Assembly: GCA_002401765.2 (NCBI GenBank)
Contig: NVTY02000034.1
Coordinates: 112,987 to 176,986 of the forward strand
DNA: 64,000 nucleotides
Direction: 5' to 3'
Source of the DNA: Thiotrichaceae bacterium
Lineage (GTDB): Bacteria > Pseudomonadota > Gammaproteobacteria > SZUA-140
The notes under the pieces are model-generated. The model searched no databases, had not been told where the DNA came from, and saw only the letters and a program-made list of their open reading frames with translations. The position numbers were made by a program, and so were the translations under genes. This document shows, one piece after another, positions 1-11,300 of the stretch; position 1 is the first letter of the stretch; every line of letters begins with the position of its first letter.

Positions 1-264
1 GGAAAACCGGTGAGTATTTGCGGTGAAGTGGCGGGTGACCCTGTGGCGACATTATTGTTGTTAGGCATGGGGGTGAGTAGTTTGAGTATGAGCGCGGCAA
101 GCATGCTGCGTGTGAAGTCGGTGATACGGAGTTTTACCATGAGTGATGCACGCAGCGTGTTAGATGAAGCTTTGCAGTATGATGACGCGGCGACGATACG
201 CGATTATCTTGAGCGAACACTAGAAAAGCAGGGGCTTGGTGGCTTGGTAAGGGCGGGTAAGTAG
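1..264 (+). CDS. ptsP: PtsP (enzyme I-Ntr), C-terminal fragment
   Basis: The reading frame is open from base 1, so this is the 3' end of a gene whose start lies outside the window. The visible 87 or so residues match the end of the PEP-utilising TIM-barrel domain of PEP-protein phosphotransferases: a SICGE-AGDP stretch followed by a GMG-SLSMSAAS motif and a closing helix. The nitrogen-type enzyme I (PtsP) takes phosphate from PEP and passes it to NPr in a regulatory relay. It is called PtsP rather than the sugar-type PtsI from overall likeness and from the absence of ptsH or crr nearby. The GAF domain that would settle this is off the edge. Confidence 0.75.
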   Translation, partial: GKPVSICGEVAGDPVATLLLLGMGVSSLSMSAASMLRVKSVIRSFTMSDARSVLDEALQYDDAATIRDYLERTLEKQGLGGLVRAGK

Positions 265-313
265 TTGTTCAATATTCGGTGGAAGCCGCTCTTGCTATGT
301 GGGAAATTAAAGA

Positions 314-1006
314 ATGAAAAAAAGCGTTTTACTCTCCTGGAGTAGTGGTAAAGATAGTGCCTGGGCACTGCACGTCTTGCGTCAACAAAATGAATTTGAT
401 GTGGTTGGTTTGTTTACCACGGTGAATCAGGTGCATGATCGCGTCGCGATGCATGCGGTGAGGCGTGAATTATTGATGTTGCAGGCGCAGCATGCTGGCT
501 TGCCGCTTGAGGTGATTGAGATCCCTGACCCCTGTAGCAACGCAGATTATGAGCAGCGAATGGGCGCCTTTATGACGCGTTGCCAGCAGCGCAAGATTGA
601 TTGCTTTGCCTTTGGCGATCTCTATTTGGAAGATATTCGTGAATACCGCGAGCAAAAAATGGCAGGCAGTGGTATTGATGCCATTTTCCCGTTGTGGGGT
701 TGTCCTACGGCTGAATTGTCGCAAACCATGATTGATGGTGGGCTGCGTGCGCATTTGACTTGTGTCGATCCTCGGTGTCTTGACCGGCGATTCGCAGGCC
801 GTGAGTTTGATCGAGCATTACTGGATGAATTGCCTATGGATGTTGACCCATGCGGTGAAAATGGTGAGTTTCATAGCTTTGTCTTTGCGGGCCCGATGTT
901 GGATGGTGATATTGATGTCTCGCTGGGTGAGATTGTCGAGCGTGGCGGCTTTGTCTTTGCAGATTTACTCGCAGGCGCTAAGGAAGGGCAAGCCGATGTC
1001 GCCTGA
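314..1006 (+). CDS. ATP-binding diphthine-ammonia ligase family protein (DUF71)
   Basis: A 230-residue protein opening with an SWSSGKDSAWAL PP-loop, the ATP pyrophosphatase signature of adenine nucleotide alpha hydrolases. It ends with DPCGENGEFHSFV, a conserved block of the DUF71/diphthine-ammonia ligase family. In eukaryotes and archaea this family amidates diphthine on EF-2. Bacteria lack diphthamide, so the bacterial substrate is unknown. The gene overlaps the following synthase gene by 11 bases, implying translational coupling. The family call is firm; the reaction is not. Confidence 0.85.
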   Translation: MKKSVLLSWSSGKDSAWALHVLRQQNEFDVVGLFTTVNQVHDRVAMHAVRRELLMLQAQHAGLPLEVIEIPDPCSNADYEQRMGAFMTRCQQRKIDCFAFGDLYLEDIREYREQKMAGSGIDAIFPLWGCPTAELSQTMIDGGLRAHLTCVDPRCLDRRFAGREFDRALLDELPMDVDPCGENGEFHSFVFAGPMLDGDIDVSLGEIVERGGFVFADLLAGAKEGQADVA

Positions 1007-2084
1007 GTCAGCCTCATTTCTCCCGAGATCACTTGATGATGTACAGCGAAATTATTTACTGACGGATCTGTTGCAAGGCGTATCACGTAGTTTTTATCTC
1101 ACTTTACGGGTGTTGCCAGCGCAATTGCGTGAGCCGATAAGTGTTGCCTATTTGTTGGCGCGTGCCGCTGATACCATTGCGGATACGGAGGTCGTTTCTG
1201 CGCGCAAACGTGGTGCATCACTCCAGCACTTGCGCACTCAGTTACAGCTCGACGTACCATCTCATACCGTATTGGAACGTTTGCAGGTCGGTTTTACTGG
1301 GCAGCTTGATCATGCCTTTGAAAATGAACTGCTGGCCATGCTATTGCCGTTGTTTGAATTACTGGCACGGCAAACAGTACCCGACAGGATGATGATTCGT
1401 AAGGTTGTGTTGACCTTGGTAGACGGAATGTTGAGTGACCTCGAAAGCTTTCCCGTAGCGAAAAAAAGTGGCGATGTGACAGCACTTGAACGTGGCGATC
1501 AACTAGATCGCTACACCTACCTGGTGGCCGGGTGTGTGGGAGAGTTCTGGACTGATATTTCGATCGCCCATATTGACGCACTTCAGTGTTGGCAGCCCTC
1601 TCAAGAACGATACTCGCAATGGGGTATTCGCTTTGGTAAAGGGTTGCAGCTGACTAATATTCTGCGTGATGTGCCGCGTGATCTTTGCATTGGGCGCTGT
1701 TATCTACCGCAGTCATGGCTGGATGAGGTGGCGTTGACGCCGAATGATTTAATGAAGGTGACTAATAGCGCAACGGCACGCCCACTGCTTATTAAGGGTA
1801 TCCGCCAGGCGCTCGAACACTTCACAGCCGCAGAGCACTATGTGGTGGCACTGCCGCGGCGTTGTGTGCGCCTGCGCCTCGCGGCGTTATGGCCCATGTT
1901 GATTGGCCTTAAAACGTTGGCGCAGCTCTCGCAACAGTCGCGTTGGTTAGATGCGACCGTTGTCTGTAAGGTTGAGCGTCAATGGGTTTATCGCATGATG
2001 TTGCTGTCGTGCGCCGCTTTGTTTTCTAATTTGGCAGTAAAGTGGTGGTGTGCTCGGATACGAAAAGCCGTTTCGCTGACGTGA
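996..2084 (+). CDS. Squalene/phytoene synthase family protein
   Basis: A 362-residue protein of the trans-isoprenyl diphosphate head-to-head synthase family. Both aspartate-rich Mg-diphosphate motifs are present: DTIAD near residue 50 and DVPRD in LTNILRDVPRD in the second half. The ATG at 996, inside the end of the preceding gene, is chosen because homology starts there; the longer open frame upstream is non-homologous. The product should join two farnesyl or geranylgeranyl diphosphates. No carotenoid, hopanoid or sterol partner gene lies nearby, so squalene versus phytoene cannot be decided. A hydrophobic segment near the C-terminus suggests membrane association. Confidence 0.85.
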   Translation: MSPESASFLPRSLDDVQRNYLLTDLLQGVSRSFYLTLRVLPAQLREPISVAYLLARAADTIADTEVVSARKRGASLQHLRTQLQLDVPSHTVLERLQVGFTGQLDHAFENELLAMLLPLFELLARQTVPDRMMIRKVVLTLVDGMLSDLESFPVAKKSGDVTALERGDQLDRYTYLVAGCVGEFWTDISIAHIDALQCWQPSQERYSQWGIRFGKGLQLTNILRDVPRDLCIGRCYLPQSWLDEVALTPNDLMKVTNSATARPLLIKGIRQALEHFTAAEHYVVALPRRCVRLRLAALWPMLIGLKTLAQLSQQSRWLDATVVCKVERQWVYRMMLLSCAALFSNLAVKWWCARIRKAVSLT

Positions 2085-2166
2085 TTGTCTGACTTCAAAA
2101 GTCAGGTTCTTATTGAAGGAGGAGTCTAAGGGAGGTTATTTTTAGGCTGTCTAACGCCATTTACGC

Positions 2167-2172
2167 TATAAT
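2167..2172 (+). promoter_or_regulatory. Candidate -10 element upstream of argG
   Basis: A perfect TATAAT lies 41 bases upstream of the argG start. No convincing -35 hexamer is seen at the usual spacing, so this is a candidate only. Confidence 0.35.
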
Positions 2173-2212
2173 CCACGCCAGAGATACCATGTTATTTATA
2201 GGATTAATTTGA

Positions 2213-3427
2213 ATGTCGCACACAGATGTCAAAAAAGTTGTACTGGCCTATTCTGGCGGCCTTGATACTTCTATTATCGCCAAGTGGTTGCAAGATGAAT
2301 ACCACTGCGAAGTGGTGACGTTTACCGCTGATATTGGTCAGGGTGAAGAGGTTGAACCTGCACGCCTTAAGGCCCAGGCGATGGGGATCAAAGAGATCTA
2401 TATTGAGGACCTTTGTGAAGAGTATGCACGAGACTATGTCTTCCCGATGTTTCGCGCCAATGCGGTGTATGAGGGCGAATATTTGCTGGGTACATCGATT
2501 GCTCGCCCCTTGATCGCTAAGCGCCTGATTGAAATTGCGAATGATACGGGTGCCGATGCGGTCTCTCATGGTGCGACCGGTAAGGGAAATGATCAGGTGC
2601 GCTTTGAACTGGGTGCCTACGCGCTGAAGCCGGATGTGCGGATCATTGCACCGTGGCGTGAATGGGATCTTAATTCGCGTGCAAAGTTGATGGCCTATGC
2701 TGAGCAGCACAACATTGCCGTTGAGCAGAAGCGTGGTAAGAAATCACCGTATTCGATGGATGCCAACTTGCTGCATATCTCTTATGAGGGTGATATTCTG
2801 GAAGACCCATGGGCTGAACCAGAGGCGGATATGTGGCGCTGGACAGTGAGCCCAGAGCAAGCCCCGGATCAGGCGATTTATCTTGAGCTAACTTATAAAA
2901 GAGGTGATATCGCTGCGATTGATGGTAACGAGATGAGCCCTGCTGAGGTAATGCGTTACCTGAATAAAGTGGGCGGCGAAAACGGTGTTGGTCGTGATGA
3001 TATTGTTGAAAACCGCTATGTCGGTATGAAGTCCCGCGGTTGTTACGAGACACCTGCCGGTACCATTATGTTAAAGGCACATCGTGCGATTGAGTCGATC
3101 ACGCAGGATCGAGAAGTGGCACATCTAAAAGATGATTTGATGCCGCGGTATGCAACGTTGATTTACAACGGCTATTGGTGGAGTCCAGAGCGCGAAATGA
3201 TGCAGGCGATGATTGATGCCTCTCAGACCCGTGTTAATGGTGTGGTGCGGCTTAAACTTTATAAAGGTAATGTGACCGTAGTGGGACGCCAATCACAATC
3301 GGACAGTCTATTTGATGCCAATATTGCGACCTTTGAAGAGGATGCGGGTAGCTATAACCAACAGGATGCAGAAGGTTTCATTAAATTAAATGCGTTGCGT
3401 CTTCGTATCGCGGCGAAGAGATTGTAA
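2213..3427 (+). CDS. argG: Argininosuccinate synthase
   Basis: A 404-residue enzyme joining citrulline and aspartate with ATP cleavage to make argininosuccinate, the penultimate step of arginine synthesis. The N-terminal [10 protein letters not shown]-loop of N-type ATP pyrophosphatases is clear, as are the downstream [15 protein letters not shown] citrulline/aspartate-binding block and the [16 protein letters not shown] segment. Length and start agree with the short type-1 ArgG family. It stands alone with its own likely promoter, and no other arg gene is present in the window. Confidence 0.97.
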   Translation: MSHTDVKKVVLAYSGGLDTSIIAKWLQDEYHCEVVTFTADIGQGEEVEPARLKAQAMGIKEIYIEDLCEEYARDYVFPMFRANAVYEGEYLLGTSIARPLIAKRLIEIANDTGADAVSHGATGKGNDQVRFELGAYALKPDVRIIAPWREWDLNSRAKLMAYAEQHNIAVEQKRGKKSPYSMDANLLHISYEGDILEDPWAEPEADMWRWTVSPEQAPDQAIYLELTYKRGDIAAIDGNEMSPAEVMRYLNKVGGENGVGRDDIVENRYVGMKSRGCYETPAGTIMLKAHRAIESITQDREVAHLKDDLMPRYATLIYNGYWWSPEREMMQAMIDASQTRVNGVVRLKLYKGNVTVVGRQSQSDSLFDANIATFEEDAGSYNQQDAEGFIKLNALRLRIAAKRL

Positions 3428-3535
3428 GCCATCATGTAGTTGTTGTGCCTGGTAGACAATGAGTGGTGTGAATAATGATTTATTTTCACTGACCATTGGC
3501 CTCTTATTCTGATATTAGGATGTTGGGCGTAAAAA

Positions 3536-4582
3536 ATGAAAAGCAATGTTGTCTATGGTGTGTTGCTGTTATTATTTCTCACGTCCTTGCCCTGGATGTT
3601 GGGGAATTTTGCCTATGATAATGATAATGACGTTGTTGCCACGATCATTCATGCAGACCCTTTTTATATTTCAACGTTGCCAGCACAACAACTTATTCAT
3701 GAGCCGTTGCAACCCGTAGCGAAACCGCGGGCGCTCAACCTCGATAAGGTAGCGTTGGGGTATAAGCTGTTCCAGGATAAGCGCCTCTCCCCTGAAGGTG
3801 ACGTTTCATGTGGTACTTGTCATGTGTTAAACCGGGGCGGTGTTGATGGTGAGTCTCATGCGATTGCTGGTGATGCCTCCCGTGGTCGAATTAATACCCC
3901 TAGCATCTACAATAGCGCTAATAATTTTAGATGGTACTGGGATGGGCGCGCTACTACGCTAGAAGCACAAGTCGATGAGTCTATTACCAGCCTGACAGAA
4001 CTGGGCGCTCAGTGGCATGAGGTGTTGAGTACTCTTGCCTCCCTCTCTGAATACCAGTCGTTATTTTCTCAGCTTTACCCTGCGGGCCGAATCCAGAAAG
4101 AAGATGTGATTGATGCGCTGGTTGAATTTGAACGCTCCTTAGTCACGCCCGATGCTGCATTTGATCGTTTTTTGTATGGCGATGAACAAGCTCTTAGCAT
4201 TGAACAGCGTAATGGTTACCAACTATTTAAATCGTATGGTTGTATTGCCTGCCATCAAGGCGGTAATGTTGGCGGCAATATGTTCCAGCTGTTTGGTGTG
4301 ATGGGTGATTTTTTTGCGGACCGAAAAATAATTCTAGAGGCCGATCTTGGACGCTTTAATGTGACGGGTAACGAGGAAGACAAATATCGCTTCCGTGTTC
4401 CCAGTCTACGCAATGTGGCGTTGACTGCGCCATATTTCCATGATGGAACTGCTGATACCCTTGAGCAGGCCGTGATGGTCATGGCCACTTTTCAGCTTGG
4501 GCGCCCTATTTCGCTTGATGATGCGCAGTTAATTGTGAAATTTCTCCATTCTTTGAGTGGTGTTCAGCATGGTGGTGAGTGA
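3536..4582 (+). CDS. Di-heme cytochrome c peroxidase/MauG family protein
   Basis: A 348-residue exported protein with an N-terminal hydrophobic signal segment (about residues 5-23) and two CxxCH heme c attachment motifs: CGTCH at residues 92-96 and CIACH at 236-240. Spacing and flanking motifs (TPSIYN, FRWYWDGRA, APYFHDG) fit the bacterial CCP/MauG family, which reduces hydrogen peroxide or performs related high-valent heme chemistry in the periplasm. The stop codon overlaps the start of the next gene (TGATG), so it is translationally coupled to a c-di-GMP enzyme. Peroxidase activity is inferred from the family. Confidence 0.9.
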   Translation: MKSNVVYGVLLLLFLTSLPWMLGNFAYDNDNDVVATIIHADPFYISTLPAQQLIHEPLQPVAKPRALNLDKVALGYKLFQDKRLSPEGDVSCGTCHVLNRGGVDGESHAIAGDASRGRINTPSIYNSANNFRWYWDGRATTLEAQVDESITSLTELGAQWHEVLSTLASLSEYQSLFSQLYPAGRIQKEDVIDALVEFERSLVTPDAAFDRFLYGDEQALSIEQRNGYQLFKSYGCIACHQGGNVGGNMFQLFGVMGDFFADRKIILEADLGRFNVTGNEEDKYRFRVPSLRNVALTAPYFHDGTADTLEQAVMVMATFQLGRPISLDDAQLIVKFLHSLSGVQHGGE

Positions 4583-7491
4583 TGAACTCGTCTAATGTGA
4601 AGCAGTTGACCATTGCTGTTATTGCAGTGTTGTTGATGACCTTTCTCTACATTAAGACGCAGGCAGTAGAGGGAAAGAGCTATAACTCAGTATTAAATAA
4701 CTTATCTCAACTGCGGCAGCTTGATGCTAGTCTTGGTCGCGATGTACTTCGGTCTCGTAACGAACTGTTATCTCACTATGATCCATTGGTGTTATGGATG
4801 CAACAATTGAGAGAGAAGTACGCCGAGATAACGGCGGGTACATATGGTATTTATCATCAGGGCAACCTTGATATAGACCAGCACCTTGATGCGATACAAG
4901 AGACCATCCTTGCCAAGGAAGAGACGCTGGAGTCATTTAAATCCCATAACGCTATTTTAAGGAATTCTGTTCATTACATACCGTCACTGATGGACCAGTT
5001 AATGATAAGGATGGCCGAGCATAATGCAGAGATGTCAGTGGTCGTTGTGCTGAGTGATATGGTCAGGGATGTGCTCAGTTATAACACCAATGCGAGCACT
5101 GGATTGCGGCTTCATGTGATTAATGACTATGAGCTTGTCGCCCGTTACGTGGATCGATTTCCGCCGGTATTACAGGAAGATATCCTACGCCTAATTCAAC
5201 ATGTCGAAGTGGTGGTGAATGAAAAGCAAGTGGTTGATGCGATGATTCTGAGTTTGACTTCACCGTCGATGGTACGGAAGGTTGACCGTCTCTCTTCATT
5301 ATATAATCGCAATCATGAGGCGTTAGTGCAGCGCACTAATATCTATCGCTTATATCTCTATCTTATTACCGTTTCACTTTTGATTTACGTTGCATTTATT
5401 ATGTGGAAACTGAAAAATAGTGCGACAAAACTAAGGCGCACGGTAAGGGACCTTAATTATCAGAAGTTTGCACTGGATCAACACTCAATTGTGAGTATTG
5501 TCGATAGCGATGGGCTGATTACTTATGCGAATGATAAACTGTGTGATGTTAGTCAATTTAGACGAGATGAATTGATTGGAAAAAGTCATCGTGTAATGAA
5601 CTCTGGCTACCATTCGGATGTTTTTTTTGACGGCTTATGGGCAACGATTACCGCAGGTGATGTATGGCATGGCGAGATAAGAAGCCAGAAGAAAAATGGT
5701 GATTATTTCTGGGTGGATTCGACGATTGTGCCATTTGTCGACTCGACTGGAAGCCCTTATCAATATGTGGCGATTAGAACGGATGTGACAGAACATAAAA
5801 GACTTGAACGCGCGCTCTTTAAAGAAAAAGAAAGGGCGCAAATTACCCTTGAATCGATAGGTGACGGTGTTATTACGACTAATGCACAGGGTTTAGTTGA
5901 CTATATGAACCCTCGTGCGGAGATGTTAGCGGGTGTAGATTTTGATGCATGTCGAGGACATTTGTTAAGTGAGGTGTTGAATATTTTTGATGAGGTCACA
6001 CATAAAACAAGCGAAAGTCCAATCAATGCCTGTTTGCAAAAGGGTAACAGAATCGCGTTACCTGGGCAGGTGATTGTGAATCAATTCACCGGTAAAGAAT
6101 TTGCGGTAGAGGTGACGGCTAGTCCAATCCTGGATCGAGAGAGTGTGGTTGTCGGGGTGGTGATCATTTTCCATGATGTCACTGAACTGCGTGGGCTGGC
6201 CAATAAGGTTTCGTACCAGGCAACGCATGATGCGTTAACGGGTTTAATCAATCGTCGTGAATTTGAACGTCGCCTGGCACTGTTGCTGGAGAGTGCGCGG
6301 CAGGAGGACAAGGAACATGCGCTCTGTTATATCGACCTGGATCAGTTCAAAATTGTCAATGATACCTGCGGTCATGTGGCTGGCGATGAGCTGTTGCGTC
6401 AGTTGACCACTTTATTGCAGGCTCAGGTAAGGGAGCGAGACACATTGGCGAGGCTTGGTGGTGATGAGTTTGGTATATTGCTTGGCAATTGTCATTTGAA
6501 TAAAGCGGAGAAAATTGCAGAGGCCTTTTGTCATATGGTGAAAGAGTTTCGTTTTGTGTGGCAAGATAAAAGCTTCGAAATTGGTGCCAGCATTGGGCTT
6601 GTTGCGATTGAGGCTAATAGTGGCAGTACGACTGATCTGTTGAGTGCTGCGGACTCTGCTTGTTATGTTGCTAAGGATAAGGGGCGCAATCGAGTTTACG
6701 TTTATCAACCTGATGATGAAGAACTAGTAGCGCGTCATGGCGAAATGCAGTGGGTTTCTCGGATTAATCAAGCGCTTGAAGAGAACCGCTTTGAACTTTT
6801 TTATCAGCCGATTGTGGCGCTTCAAGGTGGAAAAGAGAAAATGCATGTCGAGGTATTACTGCGCCTGCGGGATGAGGCTGGTAAACTTATTTTTCCGATG
6901 GCGTTTATTCCTGCTGCGGAACGATTTGATTTAATGCCTGCGATTGATCGCTGGGTGATTCGCAATGTGTTTGCTTTTTGTGAAGCGAGTGGTAGAGATG
7001 ATATTACCTATGCGGTTAATCTTTCTGGGGCCTCATTAAGTGATGCGGGTTTGATGGGGTATTTGCGAGAACAGTTCTCTAACTACGATGTGCGGCCTTA
7101 TGATATCTCTTTTGAAATCACAGAAACGGCGGCGATTTCGAACTTGAGTGAGGCGATACATTTTATTTCGGAGCTTAAAATTCTCGGCTGTAGTTTCTCG
7201 CTGGATGACTTTGGCAGTGGTTTGTCGTCATTTGCGTATCTTAAAAACTTGCCGGTGGATTACTTAAAGATTGATGGTGGCTTTATTCGAAGTATTGTGG
7301 ATAATCCTATCGATTGTGCCATGGTCGAATCGATCAACCATATTGGCCATGTGATGGGGATTAAAACCATTGCAGAGTTTGTGGAAAACGATGAGATTTA
7401 CACGTGTATAAAGAACTTGGGAGTTGATTATGCTCAGGGTTATTATATTGAGAAGCCAAAACCCTTGTCCGATCTATTTAAAGAAAAATAA
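4582..7491 (+). CDS. Membrane PAS-PAS-GGDEF-EAL c-di-GMP turnover protein
   Basis: A 969-residue dual-domain protein. It has an N-terminal membrane segment, a helical extracytoplasmic region of about 230 residues, a second membrane segment near residues 258-277, two PAS domains, then GGDEF and EAL domains. The cyclase motif GGDEF is intact at 626-630, with an RxxD product-inhibition site (RERD) five residues upstream. The phosphodiesterase motif reads EVL (about 757) instead of EAL but keeps the metal-binding Glu, and DDFGSG at about 875 is intact. The ATG at 4582 overlaps the peroxidase stop; a GTG one codon earlier is possible. Which activity dominates cannot be read from sequence. Confidence 0.93.
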   Translation: MNSSNVKQLTIAVIAVLLMTFLYIKTQAVEGKSYNSVLNNLSQLRQLDASLGRDVLRSRNELLSHYDPLVLWMQQLREKYAEITAGTYGIYHQGNLDIDQHLDAIQETILAKEETLESFKSHNAILRNSVHYIPSLMDQLMIRMAEHNAEMSVVVVLSDMVRDVLSYNTNASTGLRLHVINDYELVARYVDRFPPVLQEDILRLIQHVEVVVNEKQVVDAMILSLTSPSMVRKVDRLSSLYNRNHEALVQRTNIYRLYLYLITVSLLIYVAFIMWKLKNSATKLRRTVRDLNYQKFALDQHSIVSIVDSDGLITYANDKLCDVSQFRRDELIGKSHRVMNSGYHSDVFFDGLWATITAGDVWHGEIRSQKKNGDYFWVDSTIVPFVDSTGSPYQYVAIRTDVTEHKRLERALFKEKERAQITLESIGDGVITTNAQGLVDYMNPRAEMLAGVDFDACRGHLLSEVLNIFDEVTHKTSESPINACLQKGNRIALPGQVIVNQFTGKEFAVEVTASPILDRESVVVGVVIIFHDVTELRGLANKVSYQATHDALTGLINRREFERRLALLLESARQEDKEHALCYIDLDQFKIVNDTCGHVAGDELLRQLTTLLQAQVRERDTLARLGGDEFGILLGNCHLNKAEKIAEAFCHMVKEFRFVWQDKSFEIGASIGLVAIEANSGSTTDLLSAADSACYVAKDKGRNRVYVYQPDDEELVARHGEMQWVSRINQALEENRFELFYQPIVALQGGKEKMHVEVLLRLRDEAGKLIFPMAFIPAAERFDLMPAIDRWVIRNVFAFCEASGRDDITYAVNLSGASLSDAGLMGYLREQFSNYDVRPYDISFEITETAAISNLSEAIHFISELKILGCSFSLDDFGSGLSSFAYLKNLPVDYLKIDGGFIRSIVDNPIDCAMVESINHIGHVMGIKTIAEFVENDEIYTCIKNLGVDYAQGYYIEKPKPLSDLFKEK

Positions 7492-7502
7492 TTGAGAGCC
7501 CT

Positions 7503-7892
7503 ATGCGATTACTTCATACTATGATTCGTGTGGCAGACCTTGATGCCTCAATCAGTTTTTATACTGAGGTGCTTGGCATGCGTCTATTAAGGCGTAATGA
7601 TTACCCTGCTGGGCGCTTTACGCTAGCCTTTGTTGGTTATGAAGATGAGTCGCTCGGGGCTGTTATTGAACTCACCCATAACTGGGATGTGAGTAACTAT
7701 GAGTTGGGTAATGCCTTTGGCCATATTGCACTGGAAGTCGACGATGCCTATATTGCCTGTGATGATATTCGTGCTCGTGGCGGCAATGTGGTGCGCGATG
7801 CCGGGCCCATGAAAGGTGGGAGGTCGGTAATCGCCTTTGTTGAAGACCCGGATGGTTATAAAATTGAATTGATTCAGAAGAAAAGCAAGTAA
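7503..7892 (+). CDS. gloA: Lactoylglutathione lyase (glyoxalase I)
   Basis: A 129-residue VOC-fold enzyme converting the methylglyoxal-glutathione hemithioacetal to S-lactoylglutathione. The metal ligands of the Ni-type bacterial enzymes are all visible: His in LLHTMIRV, Glu in VIELTHNW, His in FGHIALEV and Glu in YKIELIQ. Length is standard. It starts 11 bases after the GGDEF-EAL gene and may be co-transcribed with it. Confidence 0.96.
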   Translation: MRLLHTMIRVADLDASISFYTEVLGMRLLRRNDYPAGRFTLAFVGYEDESLGAVIELTHNWDVSNYELGNAFGHIALEVDDAYIACDDIRARGGNVVRDAGPMKGGRSVIAFVEDPDGYKIELIQKKSK

Positions 7893-7915
7893 GTGCTGAG
7901 AGGAGCAAATAAGAG

Positions 7916-8323
7916 ATGAAAATTGCAGGCTATATGGTTGTCGTGGGTTGTTTGTCACTATCGGCATGTTCTGACTTTCAACCGGCTAAAACCGGTTCGG
8001 TTGGTGGTTATCAATTGCAGCTAAAGAATGACCCTGCACCTTTAAAGGTTGGCAGCAAAGCGAGCATTGAATTTTCGATTAGAGATGGAGTCAATCAGCC
8101 GGTTGATAGTTGTACTGTGCATTTTCGTCAATACATGCCAGGGCATGAGATGTCGCTTGATAACGTGTTTGTGCTGATGGTTGATCAGGCCAAAGTTGGA
8201 ATTTACACGGCTGATAGCGGCGAATTTTCAATGGGTGGTGACTGGGTGCTGGAATTTGACTTTATCTGTGGTGCAGACCACCACACAATTCCCTTTGATT
8301 TTAAGCTTGAATGGCCAGAATAA
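7916..8323 (+). CDS. YtkA-like lipoprotein
   Basis: A 135-residue protein with a lipoprotein signal peptide and an LSAC lipobox. The mature part is one beta-sandwich-like domain with PGHEMSLDNVFV and a final GGDWVLEFDF strand pair, resembling YtkA/FixH-type domains. Function is unknown; related domains occur beside respiratory or copper proteins. It starts 23 bases after gloA and closes this plus-strand run, convergent with the long repeat gene. Confidence 0.7.
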   Translation: MKIAGYMVVVGCLSLSACSDFQPAKTGSVGGYQLQLKNDPAPLKVGSKASIEFSIRDGVNQPVDSCTVHFRQYMPGHEMSLDNVFVLMVDQAKVGIYTADSGEFSMGGDWVLEFDFICGADHHTIPFDFKLEWPE

Positions 8324-8342
8324 AGGCAGAGTACGAGCGTAT

Positions 8343-11300
8343 TTAAGTGCTATTTTGCCCGCGGCTGTGTGGCGTGCGCCGACTGTTTAACACCGCGACT
8401 AGCATCGTTATTAGCCACCAGTAACTTATCGCGGCACCACCGCCATCAGGGTCACTGCGCGTCACCTCCAAGGTCATTATTATACTATTATTGCTTTCAT
8501 CACTGTCATCTATTGCATTTGAACTGACGGTTCCCGTATGTCCCTGGAGGCCAGGCGCTGTGGTGACGATATCAACAGTGAGCGTGACTGTTTCATCCGT
8601 TGCCAGGCTGCCAAAGTCACAGACTAAAGAAATGCCCATCTCGCAGCTTCCATGCGTGGTGGTGGCCGATAAAAAAGTACTGCTTCTAGACAGCTCTCCT
8701 GAATATTGAGCTCGTTCTGCGGTTGTAAACCCTCGGTTGGTGATTGAGGCGACATAGCGAGCCGTTTCACCTTCTCGTACTTCCTTGATGGTAAAGGCTC
8801 CGCTGATGATTAGGTCCGGGTTCGTTGAGAACAGAATATGTGCGGCGGCTCCTGCGGCAATAAACTTTCCGCCGTCCCAGAGCACGGTTTTAAATAAGCT
8901 ATTTGTACCAGTTAAGATATCTGTCCATTCTGTGGCGTTAGGGCTAACCTTAATGCTGCCTGATGGCGCAACAGCCGTGAACTGGGTACCGCCAAAGCTA
9001 AGATCGCTGATTTGGATGTTAGGAAATGCGGGCAGCCTGCCACCCCCGGTCCACGCTCCATTACTATTACTTAATATGGTAGTGCTAGCGGGTGAGTTGG
9101 AGGTGCCAGTAACGATGATTCTGTCTTCACTGATGGCAATGTTGTTTAAATTAACGCTGGTGCCGCTGTCATTTCTTGTCCAAGAAATGCCTTTGGGGCT
9201 GGTGGTGATGGTGCCGCCATCACCGACAGCAATAAAATGATCTTCATTCCAGGCGATCTCGTGCAGTGTGTGTGACTCACTGGAGTCCCGGGGAGTCCAT
9301 TTCTCACCGTTTGCACTGGTATAGATGACACTGTTGAGCGCTGAACCACCGACGGCAACAAATTGATCTTTACCCCATGCAATGCCGTACAGTGTGCTTG
9401 AACTATCTGGCAGGTCGGGTGATATTGGCGGTGGTCTCCAGCTAGTGCCACCATCGCTGTAGCAGATGGTACCGGCATTACCGACGGCGACAAACCTGGT
9501 GGTGACATCGCTCCAGCTCACGGCGTGCAGGTGATGAGAGCCACAAGATGAAAGTGGCGTTTGGTCAGCCCAGCTCACGCCGCCATTATTACTGTTTAAA
9601 ATAGTCCCATTGTCGCCGACGGCTACGAGTAGCGTGTCACTTTTGGCAAGGTCATTGATCGCTTCTTGGGTTTGAACTGAACCAGCAGTGAGTTTCCAGG
9701 GGGTGCCACTGTCAATGCTGGTATAGATGTCGCCACCACTGCCTACGATGGCCACAATGGAATGAACGGGTTTGACGGGGCTTGACGCGACCCCATAGAA
9801 AAAACTGGCACTGGATGAGGCGGCGGGGATTGCTTCGGACTCCCACGCATCTCCGCTTGAATCATCACTGCGCAGGAATGTGCCCCATGTGCCAGTGATG
9901 AGGAAATGATTCGTTTCATTTTCTATCCCAATACTGAGTAGGTCGTTGGTGACGTTGCTACCACCGTCAATGATGGTGGAGGGGGTAGTCCAGTAGTAGG
10001 CATCATCGCTAGTAATAATGGTACCTGCATTACCGATGGCGATGTATTTGTCATTATCAAAGAGAATATCGTTTAGGTGCTGTGATGTAATGCGGCCTCT
10101 GCCGATTAATATATCGGTGGGGACGATGTTGGTAGGGTCGCTGGTGATGAGTTGGGTACTATATTCCCCAGCAATCAAGGTGGACGTGTCATCGACAGCG
10201 ATGGCTAAGAGGTGTTCGCTCGTCTGGGCATTTTGCGTTGTCCAAATGCTGCCATCGAGGCTAGTGCTGGTAATGAGCGTGCCGTTGCTACCGACCACAA
10301 TGTGGTTGCTGCCATCCCAGGCGCTATCGAATAGCCATTCATCGCTGATGTTGCTGGTGCGTGCTAGCCATGTGTTGACGTTGCTTGTCGTGGTGAGCAG
10401 TACACCATCTTTGCCGGTGGCAAGGAAAAACTCATCGCCAGGAGCTGATGTTAAATTACGAACCCCTGTGACGTGTAGTAAGTCGGTGCTGAACCCTGCG
10501 GGCGGATCTGTTGCGGCTTCCCAGTCGGTGGTATTCACGCTCGTTAGAATTGTGCCCCCGCTGCCTACCGCAACATAATTAAAAATAGCATTTAGATTCC
10601 AGGAGACACTGTGTAGATCCGCTGAAGTCGCATCTATTGCTTGCTGAGTCCAGGTGAGCGGCGATAGCGGACGAGTGAGAATGGTGCCGTTATCACCCAC
10701 AGCGATAACGCTGGAAGTTTCATTGAAGGTGATGCCGCGTAATGTTTCGGTTGAACCGGATGTCTCTGGGATCCAGGTTACCCCATCGTTAGTAGAAATA
10801 ATCGTGCCGTTTGCACCTACTACCACAAAGTGTACGTCTGCCCAGATTACGTCGTGCAGGTTATCGAGAATATCGGGAATATCGGGGCTACGCTTTGTCC
10901 AGCTGAGGCCATCACGACTGCTCAGGATTAAGCCATTATCCCCCACGGCCAGAAAGAGTTTGTTCGGGCCGGATTTACCATTGTTTGCAATACTATTGAT
11001 CGATCGTGTATGCCAAGCAATGCCATCCACACTGGTTAAAATAGCACCATCATCACTGCTGGCAACATATAAGCTGCCATCCCAGGTGATACCGCGAAGC
11101 CTGGGTGGCGGTACGTTACTGTGGCGGTCTGAGTTGAGCGTAGGGGTTTCAAGTCGCCAGCTAGCGCCGGTTTTGCTGGTAAGAATGGCGGCGACAGGTC
11201 TGCTCTGTACGCCATTGATGGGGTCAGTAAAGGAGAGGGCGTACTCGCCAATGGCGAGGAACTGTGTTCCATTCCAGATAACATCGGTTAGTTTATGGGT

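Noticed and set aside
10018..10578. Long open frame opposite the propeller repeats (also 10654-11379 and 8785-9240)
   Set aside because: Antisense frames arising from the repetitive codon pattern of the large minus-strand gene; no homology or start signals.
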